Source: an uncultured Ruaniaceae bacterium (lineage in GTDB: Bacteria; Actinomycetota; Actinomycetes; Actinomycetales; Beutenbergiaceae). From it: a stretch of DNA of 14,032 bases. Position numbers and translations under genes: made by a program. The stretch is taken from NCBI GenBank assembly GCA_938004115.1, contig CALKWS010000331.1:1-14032 (forward strand), given 5' to 3'. The notes beneath the pieces were generated by a model. It ran no database searches, had not been told where the DNA came from, and saw nothing but the letters and a program-made list of their open reading frames with translations. Of the stretch, positions 7,165-14,032 are shown one piece after another. The number at the start of each line of letters is the position of its first letter. Within the stretch, counting starts at the first letter, position 1.

Positions 7165-7186
7165 CTGGGCGGTCTTCGCCGCCCGG
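7165..7186 (+). terminator. Possible weak terminator hairpin after the DoxX-like gene
   Basis: GGGCGG (7167-7172) and CCGCCC (7179-7184) form a stem around TCTTCG, extendable by one G-U and one C-G pair to 8 bp. It sits 28 nt after the DoxX-like stop. There is no T-tract, so termination is uncertain; in such GC-rich DNA short stems arise by chance. Confidence 0.25.
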
Positions 7187-7277
7187 GCACTGCTCGCGCA
7201 GGACGGTCACCGGGCGGTGAGGCGGGCGGGTGAAGGCGAAGGTTGCCTGCCAGAGGCGTAGCGGCGAGCCTGGGGGC

Positions 7278-8444
7278 ATGGACACTCCCTTCACCCTGCA
7301 TGACCTCATCACCGGGCTGGAACGCCGCTACCCGCCGTCGACCGCCCAGGACTGGGACGCCGTCGGGCTCGTCACCGGCGACCGCGCAGCGCAGGTGCGC
7401 ACCGTGCTGCTGGCGGTGGACCCGGTGGAGACCGTGGTGGATGAGGCGATCGACATCGGCGCCGACCTGATCATCACGCACCACCCGTTGCTGCTTCGCG
7501 GGGTGACCAGCGTGTCCACCGACACCCCGAAGGGCGCGCTGGTGCACCGGCTCATCCGCGCCGGTATCGCGCTGTACGTGGCGCACACCAACGCCGATAT
7601 CGCCGACGGCGGAGTGAACGAGGCCCTGGCCGACCTGCTCGGCCTGACCGACGTCGGGCCGCTGCAGCCGGCGCCGGGAATGCCGCTGGACCTGCTCATC
7701 ACCTACGTACCCACCCCGCAGGCCGAACAGGTGCGCCAGGCCCTCGGCGCGGCGGGCGCGGGTCAGGTGGGGGAGTACACCGGTTGCGCATGGTCGGTCA
7801 CCGGCACCGGGGAGTTCACCCCGGTGGGGTCCGCGGATCCGACGATCGGCACCGTCGGGGAGCACACCAAGGTCGAGGAGGTCCGGCTGGAGATGGTGCT
7901 GCCACCCTCCCGCCGCACCCAGGTGGTGGCCGCCCTGCGCCAGGCCCACCCCTATGAGGAACCCGCCTTCTCCGTGGTGCCCACCGCGCCCCCGGCGCCG
8001 GGTACCGGGCTGGGGCGCATCGGCACCCTGCCGCAGGCGTTGACGTTGCGCGCCCTGGCCGAGCAGGTGGCCACCGTGCTCCCGGCCACCGCCCACGGGG
8101 TGCGCATCGGCGGGGACCCCACGGCCCAGGTGCGCACGGTCGCCGTGTGCGGCGGCGCCGGTGACTCGTTGCTCGGGGCCGCCCGTGCGGCCGGGGCCGA
8201 CGCCTACCTGACGGCGGACCTGCGCCACCATCCCGCATCCGAGGCACTTGCCCACCCCGATGCCCCGGGGCTGCTCGACGTGGCGCACTGGGCCTCCGAG
8301 TGGCCCTGGCTGCCGGTGGCCGCGGAGCACATCCGCACCGAGGCACGGGATGCCGGGGTGGGACTAGACGTGCACGTCAGCACCCGCCCCACCGACCCGT
8401 GGAGCGATAGGGTGGAATCCCGTCACCAGGAAGGATCCGCGTGA
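7278..8444 (+). CDS. NIF3/YqfO-type dinuclear metal center protein (Nif3-like)
   Basis: 388 aa from the ATG at 7278. An in-frame GTG at 7230 is possible but its 16 extra codons look non-coding. This is the long, YqfO-like form: N-terminal NIF3 half (1-130), PII-like insert (about 135-240, with the marker HPYEEPAFSVVP at 224-235) and C-terminal NIF3 half (245-370). Predicted metal ligands match those of E. coli YbgI: His68-His69 in ITHHP, Asp107 in AHTNAD, and His337 and Glu341 in DVAHWASE. All five are kept, so the metal site is probably intact. The family is sometimes called GTP cyclohydrolase 1 type 2, but the cellular role remains unclear. The stop overlaps the next GTG start (8441-8444), so the two are co-translated; this pairing is conserved in actinobacteria (Rv2230c-Rv2229c). 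Confidence 0.93.
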   Translation: MDTPFTLHDLITGLERRYPPSTAQDWDAVGLVTGDRAAQVRTVLLAVDPVETVVDEAIDIGADLIITHHPLLLRGVTSVSTDTPKGALVHRLIRAGIALYVAHTNADIADGGVNEALADLLGLTDVGPLQPAPGMPLDLLITYVPTPQAEQVRQALGAAGAGQVGEYTGCAWSVTGTGEFTPVGSADPTIGTVGEHTKVEEVRLEMVLPPSRRTQVVAALRQAHPYEEPAFSVVPTAPPAPGTGLGRIGTLPQALTLRALAEQVATVLPATAHGVRIGGDPTAQVRTVAVCGGAGDSLLGAARAAGADAYLTADLRHHPASEALAHPDAPGLLDVAHWASEWPWLPVAAEHIRTEARDAGVGLDVHVSTRPTDPWSDRVESRHQEGSA

Positions 8445-9175
8445 GCACAGCGCCCGTGTCCGACCAGCGCACGTTGCTGGACATCCAGGACTTGGACACC
8501 ACGTTGGCCAAGTTGACCCATCGGAAGAACGCCCATCCCACGCTGGCCACGCTGGCGGAACTGACCGGGCGGGCCGAGGACCTGGACCGCAACCGCGCCC
8601 AGACCCAGGTGCTGGTATCCGACGCCCGCCGTGAACTGGTCAAGGCCGAGACCGACGTGGAGCAGGTACGCAACCGTGCCGAACGGGACCGGCAACGACT
8701 GGAGTCCGGCACCGGCTCGCCCAAGGACCTGCAGGCCCTCAGCCGGGAACTGGAGTCGCTCGCCAAACGGCAGAGCGACCTGGAGGACGTGGAACTGGAG
8801 GTCATGGAGCGCCTGGAGAGCGCCGAGCGCGATCTGGCCGCCATCACCGAACAACTCCAGGCGATCCGCGCCGACATCGCCCGGGTGGAGGCCGAACGTG
8901 ACGAGGCGTTCGCCGAACTCGATGAGCAGATCGCCCGCACCAGGGCCCGGCGCGAGGAACTCGCCGGCCGCATCGACGCCGACCTGCTCGCACTGTACGA
9001 GCGGGTGCGCGCCAAGACCGGAGGGTTGGGGGCGGTGGCGTTGCGCGGCGGGGCGACCCAGGGCATCCAGATCCCGCTGTCGCTGACGGAGAAGTCGGCC
9101 ATCGAGGCCGCACCACCGGACCAGGTGATCCGCAGCGAGGACTACGACTACATCCTGGTGCGCCTGGACGACTGA
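8441..9175 (+). CDS. Coiled-coil DUF164/CT398-type protein with degenerate zinc ribbon
   Basis: 244 aa with GTG start at 8441, overlapping the nif3 stop; AAGGA lies 8 nt upstream. Residues 10-180 are highly charged with heptad-like leucines, a long antiparallel coiled-coil hairpin, with the SPKDLQALSRELESL turn near 93-107 typical of the family. The C-terminus normally carries a C4 zinc ribbon (CxxC about 25 residues before a second CxxC). Here the framework is preserved (VALRGG at 199-204, IEAAPPDQVIR at 221-231, ILVR at 238-241), but the four Cys positions are Thr206, Ile209, Ser232 and Tyr235. The whole protein contains no cysteine. It should therefore not bind zinc in the usual way. The family may act as a scaffold or hub, in Chlamydia interacting with sigma-54 and secretion partners; the function in actinobacteria is unknown. 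In mycobacteria an RNase HI gene follows, whereas here a convergent yaaA does. Confidence 0.9.
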   Translation: MSTAPVSDQRTLLDIQDLDTTLAKLTHRKNAHPTLATLAELTGRAEDLDRNRAQTQVLVSDARRELVKAETDVEQVRNRAERDRQRLESGTGSPKDLQALSRELESLAKRQSDLEDVELEVMERLESAERDLAAITEQLQAIRADIARVEAERDEAFAELDEQIARTRARREELAGRIDADLLALYERVRAKTGGLGAVALRGGATQGIQIPLSLTEKSAIEAAPPDQVIRSEDYDYILVRLDD

Positions 9176-9188
9176 CCCGGGCTCAGTC
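9170..9188. terminator. Small symmetric hairpin spanning two convergent stop codons
   Basis: GACTGA (9170-9175) and TCAGTC (9183-9188) are exact inverted repeats with the 7-nt loop CCCGGGC. The TGA stops of both convergent genes lie within the arms. With only 7 nt between the genes, this short stem is the only visible candidate for a bidirectional end signal. No T-run is present on either side, so its activity is doubtful. Confidence 0.25.
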
Positions 9189-9962
9189 CGCCAGCACGAT
9201 CTCCAGCGTATCCGGCCCCTTCGCCCGGCCCGGGTGGTAGGTCACGTCTCGGGCGAACGTCCCCACCAGTTCCCCGGCCGCCTCGATCACCTGGCTGATC
9301 GTGCGCGGCATCGACTCCGGCCGGCGCAGGAGGTGCCCGGTGAGCACGCCCCGGGCGTGCTTGGCGTGATGGGACACCACCGTGGGCCGCCCATCGCGGA
9401 TGGCCACCACCCGCACGCTCAGCCACGGCCGTCCGGCGGCCGGAGACCAGGCAGGTGCATATGCACCGGAACGGCAATCGACGACGACGTCCTGACCAGA
9501 TGGGTCCATCACCGGCTGCAGGTGGCCGGCCCAGAACGACCCGAGCGGCGCCACCGGAGGAAGCGCGGCGCCCATCGACAGCCGGTAGGCCGGGATCCGG
9601 TCGGCCGGCCCGAGCACACCCCACAGCGCCGAGATGATGCGCACATGCTTGTTCGCCCGCCGTCGGGCCGTCCCGGCGGCAGTAGCCAGGCCCGCCGCCT
9701 CGTACAACACCCCTCGGTAGACCTCGGCGGCCGGCGCGGTCGGCGCCTGTCGCAGGTCCACGTTCGCCGCGACCTGATCGGCGACCGAGGCGCCCACCCC
9801 GAGCACGTCGGTGGCATCGGCGCGCTTCGAGGCGGCCACCAGCGCGTCCAGCACCTGACGGCGGGCGCCGGCGAGGTCCGGGTAGGTCAGCGACCCCAGG
9901 TCCACCGGCCGGCCACGCCCGGGGGCGTGCTTACTCTCAGAGGGCGGTAAGAGGATGAGCAC
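9183..9962 (-). CDS. yaaA: Peroxide stress protein YaaA family (DUF328/UPF0246)
   Basis: Cytoplasmic protein of 259 aa, normal length for the family. GTG start at 9962; an in-frame TAG lies just upstream (9974-9972), so no longer start exists. I see no good ribosome binding site. Family signatures: PPSESK at 6-11, YRGVLY at 82-87, ISALWGVLGPADRIPAYRL at 110-128 with the following SMG, VDCRSGAYAPAW at 161-172 and VVSHHAKHARG at 195-205. In E. coli, YaaA limits intracellular free iron during hydrogen peroxide stress and binds DNA; whether the actinobacterial form does the same is not known. It is convergent with the DUF164-type gene (7-nt gap) and divergent from the peptide importer operon. The 166-bp region up to 10128 must hold promoters for both directions. 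Confidence 0.9.
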   Translation of the reverse strand: MLILLPPSESKHAPGRGRPVDLGSLTYPDLAGARRQVLDALVAASKRADATDVLGVGASVADQVAANVDLRQAPTAPAAEVYRGVLYEAAGLATAAGTARRRANKHVRIISALWGVLGPADRIPAYRLSMGAALPPVAPLGSFWAGHLQPVMDPSGQDVVVDCRSGAYAPAWSPAAGRPWLSVRVVAIRDGRPTVVSHHAKHARGVLTGHLLRRPESMPRTISQVIEAAGELVGTFARDVTYHPGRAKGPDTLEIVLAD

Positions 9963-10022
9963 CCCGGCAGCCTAATGCCGCCGAAGATCTCGGTTTGGAC
10001 ACGACTCGACCAGATGTCTCGT

Positions 10023-10080
10023 CAGGTGAGACCTGTGCGTTACCCTGCCGGTCTAGCTTCATGGCAGCGATGCTGTGCCA
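10023..10080 (+). promoter_or_regulatory. Putative promoter and two palindromic sites before the peptide importer operon
   Basis: A candidate -10 TAGCTT is at 10054-10059, 69 bp before the ATG at 10129; no -35 stands out. Just upstream lies the exact inverted repeat CAGGT-GAG-ACCTG (10023-10035), and just downstream TGGCA...TGCCA (10062-10080, arms of 5 bp, with an inner CAGC-GAT-GCTG). Sites flanking a -10 in this way fit repressor or activator binding, but in GC-rich DNA short palindromes are frequent. Confidence 0.35.
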
Positions 10081-10128
10081 CGGCGCGAGGTCAGAGGCGA
10101 CGTCCGATCAAGACATCGAGGTAGACAA

Positions 10129-11736
10129 ATGCGTGTACGGAGAGTGAAGGCTTGGGCGGTACTTGCCACCGCAAGTGCCCTGGTCCTCGCCGCCTGCGGC
10201 AATGGCGGCACCGACGGCGCCACGGAAGACGGCGGTGACCCCACCGATCAGGCCGCGGAGACAGCGCTGCCGGTGGTGATCGGTACCACCGACACCGTGA
10301 CGAACATCGACCCTGCCGGGTCCTACGACAAGCCGTCCTGGAACATCATCTACAACACCTACCAGCGATTGCTCTCGGTCCCGCTGGGGGAGACCGAGCC
10401 GACCCCGGATGCGGCGGAGAGTTGCGACTGGGACGACGAGGTGACCTACACCTGCACCCTGAAGTCCGGCCAGATGTTCGCCGACGGCAGCGAACTGACC
10501 GCCGAGAACGTGGTGCACTCCATCGAACGGCAACTGCAGATCCAGCACGCCTCCAACGGGTGGCAGCTGCTCACCGGCATCGAGTCGGTGGAGGCCGCCG
10601 ATGAGTCCACGGTGACGTTCACCCTGTCTTCGGCGGACGCGACCTTCCCCTACATCCTCACCACCGCGGCGGCCGCGATCGTGCCGATGAGCTTCCCCGG
10701 GGACGAGCTGCAGCCCAATGCCGAGGTGTTCGGGTCCGGGCCGTACACGGTGGAGGCCTTCGACGCCACCCAGCAGATCCAGCTGGGGTTGAACCAGAAC
10801 TACGGCGGGCAGACCCAGGTGGCCAACTCCGGGGTGATCGTGCAGTTCTACCAGACCGAGTCGGCCCTGAAACAGGCGATCGAGGAAGGCGATGTGATGA
10901 TCGCCTATCGCTCCCTGGCGGTGACCGACATCGAGGACCTGCGGGAGAACGGCGCGGACCGGGGTGTGGACGTGGTGGTCGGTGAGGGCACCGAGATCAA
11001 CTACCTGGTGCTGCAGGTCTCCCGCGCACCGTTCGACGACCCGGCCGTGCGCCAGGCCGTGGCGCAGGTGATCGACCGGGAAGCCATCGCCACCTCGGTC
11101 TACCGCGACACCGTCACCCCGCTGTACGGACCCATCCCCGACGGCGTGGCCGGGCACGTTCCCTCCTTCGCCGACGCCTACGGCCAGGAACCGGACGTGG
11201 ACGCCGCCAGGCAGACCCTGGAGGACGCCGGCGTGGAGATCCCGGTGACGTTCGACGCCTGGTGGATGCCGGACCGGTACGGGGAGGAGATCGGCGACAT
11301 GTACGGGGAGATCGAGCGCCAGCTCGAGGACTCCGGACTGTTCGACGTCAACCTGGAGCAACTGTCCTGGGCGCAGTACGCCGAGACGTTCTCCGACCAG
11401 TCGATGGACGCCTTCGACCTGGGCTGGTTCCCCGACTTCCCGGACGCGGCGAACTACATCGAGCCCTTCTACGGCAGCGAGAACATCTTCAACAACGGGT
11501 ACAGCAACCCCGAGATGGATGATCTGATCGACACCATCCTCACCGACACCGATGAGGACAACCGGCTGGCGGCCTTCGAGCGGGCCTCGCAGATCGCCGC
11601 CGAGGAGGTGCCGATCGTGCAACTGTGGCAGCGGGACCAGATCGCCGCCGTGCGCCAGGGCGTCACCGGTGTGGAGGAGACGTTGGACCCGTCCTTCATC
11701 TTCTACTACGCCGGAGTGAGCGGAGTCGCCGAGTAA
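10129..11736 (+). CDS. Peptide/nickel-type ABC transporter substrate-binding lipoprotein (SBP family 5)
   Basis: Extracellular lipoprotein that would capture a peptide, opine, nickel chelate or similar solute for the downstream permeases. 535 aa from ATG 10129, which has GAGG 7 nt upstream. A frame open from 10075 adds 18 Arg-rich residues that would spoil the signal peptide, so it is not used. Signal peptide 1-22 with lipobox LAAC and lipidated Cys23, then a Gly/Asp/Thr-rich linker (24-45). The family-5 signature FADGSELTAENVVHSIER is at 117-134. Cys99 and Cys109 (SCDWDDEVTYTC) are positioned to form a disulfide. AFDLGWFPDFPDAANYIEPF near the C-terminal third and QLWQRDQIAAVRQG near the end are typical of DppA/OppA-like proteins. 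It is first in the operon and separated from the permeases by a strong hairpin. The substrate cannot be assigned from sequence. Confidence 0.93.
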   Translation: MRVRRVKAWAVLATASALVLAACGNGGTDGATEDGGDPTDQAAETALPVVIGTTDTVTNIDPAGSYDKPSWNIIYNTYQRLLSVPLGETEPTPDAAESCDWDDEVTYTCTLKSGQMFADGSELTAENVVHSIERQLQIQHASNGWQLLTGIESVEAADESTVTFTLSSADATFPYILTTAAAAIVPMSFPGDELQPNAEVFGSGPYTVEAFDATQQIQLGLNQNYGGQTQVANSGVIVQFYQTESALKQAIEEGDVMIAYRSLAVTDIEDLRENGADRGVDVVVGEGTEINYLVLQVSRAPFDDPAVRQAVAQVIDREAIATSVYRDTVTPLYGPIPDGVAGHVPSFADAYGQEPDVDAARQTLEDAGVEIPVTFDAWWMPDRYGEEIGDMYGEIERQLEDSGLFDVNLEQLSWAQYAETFSDQSMDAFDLGWFPDFPDAANYIEPFYGSENIFNNGYSNPEMDDLIDTILTDTDEDNRLAAFERASQIAAEEVPIVQLWQRDQIAAVRQGVTGVEETLDPSFIFYYAGVSGVAE

Positions 11737-11795
11737 GACGTGCTCGCCGCGGCGCTGCCACACGGCCGCGTCCGGCTCATCGCAGCACAGCCCCC

Positions 11796-11834
11796 GCCGG
11801 TGCCGGTGCACCACCCCGGTGCACCGGCACCGGC
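11796..11834 (+). repeat. Perfect 17-bp intercistronic inverted repeat between binding-protein and permease genes
   Basis: GCCGGTGCCGGTGCACC (11796-11812) and GGTGCACCGGCACCGGC (11818-11834) are exact reverse complements around the 5-nt loop ACCCC. It lies 60 nt after the binding-protein stop and 35 nt before the permease start. In many ABC importer operons such a stem partly terminates transcription or protects the upstream message, so that binding protein is made in excess over permease. No T-run follows, which favours mRNA stabilisation or attenuation over full termination. The structure is directly visible; the role is inferred. Confidence 0.75.
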
Positions 11835-11869
11835 CCGGGACGGCCCCGTGGCCCTGGAAGGACGTGTGA

Positions 11870-12901
11870 GTGTCAAGGCAGGCGACCGGTTCGCTACGCA
11901 CCTACCTGATCACCCGGCTACTGCTGTTCATCCCGCAGGTGCTGGTCATCCTGACGATCGTGTTCATCCTGATGCGGGTGGCCCCCGGGGACCCGGTGAG
12001 CGTGGCCCTGGGCGGGCAGCGCAGCGCCGAGGAACTCCAGGCGCTGCGGGAGGCTGCCGGGTATGACCGGCCCATCCTGGTGCAGTACGCCGAATACATC
12101 GGCGGGGTGCTCACCTTCGACCTGGGCACCACCATCGTGGACAACCGGCCGGTCACCCAGATCTTCGCGGTCAACGGCGGCGCCACGCTGACCCTGACCC
12201 TGGCGGCGTTCCTGGTGGCGCTGGTGCTGTCCATCCCGCTGGGCCTGCTGGCCGGCCGGTTCCGGGACACCGCCCTGGATGCGGTGCTGCGGGTGTTGGG
12301 GATACTGACCTACGCGGCGCCGGTGTTCTTCCTCGGGTTGCTCTTGCAACTGCTGTTCGCCCGGACCCTGGGCTGGCTGCCGTCCAGTTCGCAGGCGTCC
12401 CCGGTGATGTTCGCGTCGGTGCCCCCACGCACCAACATCTTCCTCGTCGACGCCCTGCTGGCGGACAACACCGCGGCGTTCGTCAACGGTCTGCAGCACC
12501 TCGTCCTGCCGGCCATCACCCTCGGGCTGCTCCTCACCGGGGTGTTCATCCGCATCATCCGGATCAACCTGATCCAGACCCTCAGCAGCGACTACGTCGA
12601 GGCCGCCCGTGCCCGGGGCGTGCCCGAACGGCGCGTGGTGGTCGCCCACGCGTTCAAGAACGCGATGGTCCCGTTCGTGACGATCCTCGGCCTGCAGGTG
12701 GCACTGCTGCTGGGTGGGGCGATCCTGACCGAACAGACCTTCAACTGGAACGGCATCGGCTCCCAGCTGGTGCGCTACCTGGATGCCCGTGACTACGCGG
12801 CGGTGCAGGGAATCATCACCTTCTTCGCGCTCGCGGTGGTGACCGTGTCGCTGCTGATCGACATCATCAATGCGATCATCGACCCGAGGGTGAGGTACTG
12901 A
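11870..12901 (+). CDS. Peptide/nickel-type ABC transporter permease, DppB type
   Basis: First membrane subunit of the peptide-type importer, 343 aa. GTG start at 11870 with GGAAGGA 7 nt upstream. Hydrophobic segments are near residues 14-36, 104-128, 142-165, 210-231, 268-287 and 317-338. Family markers: FILMRVAPGDPV at 32-43 (the DppB N-terminal signature), an extracellular region about 40-100, the EAA loop YVEAARARGVPERRVV at 242-257 followed by HAFKNAMVPFVT, and the end DIINAIIDPRVRY. Its stop overlaps the start of the next gene by 1 nt (TGATG, 12899-12903), so the two permeases are translationally coupled and should assemble as a heterodimer. DppB, OppB, NikB and GsiC members share these motifs and cannot be told apart here. 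Confidence 0.94.
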   Translation: MSRQATGSLRTYLITRLLLFIPQVLVILTIVFILMRVAPGDPVSVALGGQRSAEELQALREAAGYDRPILVQYAEYIGGVLTFDLGTTIVDNRPVTQIFAVNGGATLTLTLAAFLVALVLSIPLGLLAGRFRDTALDAVLRVLGILTYAAPVFFLGLLLQLLFARTLGWLPSSSQASPVMFASVPPRTNIFLVDALLADNTAAFVNGLQHLVLPAITLGLLLTGVFIRIIRINLIQTLSSDYVEAARARGVPERRVVVAHAFKNAMVPFVTILGLQVALLLGGAILTEQTFNWNGIGSQLVRYLDARDYAAVQGIITFFALAVVTVSLLIDIINAIIDPRVRY

Positions 12902-14032
12902 TGGCCGTCGAAGCAGTCCCCACACCGCCGCCGTCCCAGACCCGGGGCACCGGCGGCTCGCGCCTGAGCCGCATCCTGCGCGGGATCGCCCGGCCCTACA
13001 CCGCCTCCCACGGGGTGGGCCGCTTCATGCTGGTGACCGGCACCGTCCTGACCGTCCTGATGCTGCTCGTGGCGGTGTTCGCGCCGCTGATCGCCCCGTA
13101 CGGACACGCCCAGGTCGCAGACGAGGCCGGCCGGTTCGCCAACCACCTTCCCCCCGGCGGCCAACACATCTTCGGCACCTCCACCCAGGGGTACGACGTC
13201 TTCTCCCGCGTGGTGTTCGGGGCCCGGACCGCGGTCACCGTGGTGCTGCTGGCGCTGACCTTCTCCCTGGCGGTCGGGGTGCTGCTGGGCCTCCTCGCCG
13301 GGTTCGTGGGCCGGTGGCTGGACCGGGTGCTGGTGATGATCATGGACGCGCTGTTCACCCTGCCGGCGTTGCTGCTGGCGATCGTGGTGGCGTTCCTGTT
13401 GTCCGAGCGCATCGGCGGCGGTGCGGCCACCGCGGCGCTGGCGATCACAGCGGTGTACGTCCCGCAGTACTTCCGGGTGGTGCGGGCGGCCACGGTCAGC
13501 GCCAAGGAACAGACGTACGTGGAGGCCGCTCGTGCCATGGGCGCCCGGCCCCTGACGGTGATGTTCCGGTACCTGCTGAACAACGTGATCCAGTCGGTCC
13601 CCGTGATCGCCACGCTCAACGCCGCCGACGCCATCCTCACCCTGGCCGGCCTGGGCTTCCTGGGCTACGGCATCCAGCCGACCGAGGCGGCCGAATGGGG
13701 CTATGACCTGCAACGCGCGGTCGCCGACGCCGGCGCGGGTATCTGGTGGACCGGCCTGTTCCCGGGCGTGGCGATCGTGCTGCTCGTGATGGGCATGACG
13801 CTGATGGGCGAAGGGCTGAACGAGGCGCTCAACCCCGCGATCCGGGTGCGCAGGCTGCTGCAGGTGCGGATGCCGCAGGAGGTGCACGTCTCGATGAAAC
13901 CGCCGGCCGCTGCCGCAGCCGGCGCTGCCGCAGCCCGGGCTTCCACTACGCCGTCCGGGGGCGGTCAGGGCAACGGCACGGCACCGGCAGATGCGGCACC
14001 ACACGCGGATACGCCGCAGGAGGCTGGGCCGC
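12901..14032 (+). CDS. Peptide/nickel-type ABC transporter permease, DppC type, with long C-terminal tail (partial, runs off right edge)
   Basis: Frame open from ATG 12901 to the window end with no stop: 377 codons plus one base. The N-terminus (1-40) is Pro/Gly/Arg-rich. Hydrophobic segments are near residues 44-65, 110-140, 145-165, 180-195, 233-260 and 282-303. DppC signatures: the HIFGTSTQGYDVFSRVVFGA stretch at about 91-110, the EAA loop YVEAARAMGARPLTVMFRYL at 206-225, and GLNEALNPAIRVR at 305-317, where members of this family normally end. The protein instead continues with LLQVRMPQEVHVSMK and then an Ala/Gly/Pro/Thr-rich stretch (334-377), unlike an ordinary permease end. Many actinobacteria encode permease-ATPase fusions of this class, so the tail may be a linker to an ATP-binding domain to the right. 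An ordinary permease with a disordered tail is the alternative. Confidence 0.92.
   Translation, partial: MAVEAVPTPPPSQTRGTGGSRLSRILRGIARPYTASHGVGRFMLVTGTVLTVLMLLVAVFAPLIAPYGHAQVADEAGRFANHLPPGGQHIFGTSTQGYDVFSRVVFGARTAVTVVLLALTFSLAVGVLLGLLAGFVGRWLDRVLVMIMDALFTLPALLLAIVVAFLLSERIGGGAATAALAITAVYVPQYFRVVRAATVSAKEQTYVEAARAMGARPLTVMFRYLLNNVIQSVPVIATLNAADAILTLAGLGFLGYGIQPTEAAEWGYDLQRAVADAGAGIWWTGLFPGVAIVLLVMGMTLMGEGLNEALNPAIRVRRLLQVRMPQEVHVSMKPPAAAAAGAAAARASTTPSGGGQGNGTAPADAAPHADTPQEAGP

Noticed and set aside
7047..8330. Long minus-strand open frame opposite nif3
   Set aside because: It is a His/Arg/Gly-rich antisense shadow of a gene whose metal ligands and domains are all present on the plus strand.
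10075..10128. Longer start for the family-5 binding protein
   Set aside because: The extra 18 Arg-rich residues would precede and disrupt the signal peptide, and the ATG at 10129 has a well-spaced GAGG.
10108..11901. Long minus-strand open frame (597 codons) opposite the family-5 binding protein
   Set aside because: It is a GC-driven antisense shadow; no recognisable motifs, and the plus-strand gene has a signal peptide and family signatures.
12793..14004. Minus-strand open frame (403 codons) opposite the DppC-like gene
   Set aside because: Its composition (His, Gln, Arg, Gly) is that of a shadow, while the plus-strand frame carries complete DppC signatures and remains open to the window edge.

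Overview
The window looks like a chromosomal segment of a high-GC Gram-positive actinobacterium. The base composition is strongly GC-rich, third codon positions are almost always G or C, GTG starts are common, all three binding proteins are lipoproteins with an L-A-A-C lipobox, and genes often overlap by the 4-nt GTGA arrangement. A nif3 homologue followed by a coiled-coil CT398/DUF164-type gene is a known actinobacterial pairing (as in Rv2230c-Rv2229c of Mycobacterium tuberculosis). A member of the Micrococcales is plausible, but the sequence alone does not fix the genus.

Layout, left to right. (1) 1-2496, minus strand: binding protein plus two permeases of a polar amino acid (glutamate type) ABC importer. 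Its ATPase is not in the window and would be expected to the left of position 1. (2) 2556-2684: the intergenic region between two minus-strand operons, holding a 41-bp tandem repeat (possible operators) and a strong hairpin that ends the upstream operon. (3) 2702-6052, minus strand: a carbohydrate-type (CUT1) ABC importer, transcribed permease-permease-binding protein. Its C-terminal sequence signatures resemble UgpA/UgpE/UgpB (glycerol-3-phosphate or glycerophosphodiester uptake). No ATPase is present. (4) 6053-6606: a 554-bp divergent intergenic region with GC-rich hairpins, a possible operator and one weak coding-like stretch. (5) 6607-9175, plus strand: a DoxX-like membrane protein, a NIF3/YqfO-type metal protein, and a coiled-coil DUF164/CT398-type protein that has lost every cysteine of its usual zinc ribbon. 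(6) 9183-9962, minus strand: YaaA-family peroxide-stress protein, convergent with the previous gene. (7) 10023-14032, plus strand: a dipeptide/oligopeptide (or nickel-type) ABC importer made of a binding protein, a DppB-like permease, and a DppC-like permease that runs off the right edge with an unusual Ala/Pro/Gly-rich tail. A perfect 17-bp intercistronic hairpin separates the binding-protein gene from the permease genes.

Taken together this is a nutrient-import neighbourhood (amino acid, sugar/glycerophosphate type and peptide uptake) around a small conserved housekeeping block. I see no mobile element, CRISPR array, tRNA, rRNA or defence system. I found no convincing new multi-gene system. 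The most unusual items are the cysteine-free zinc-ribbon protein, the DppC tail that may be a linker to a fused ATPase, the 41-bp tandem repeat and the intercistronic hairpin.
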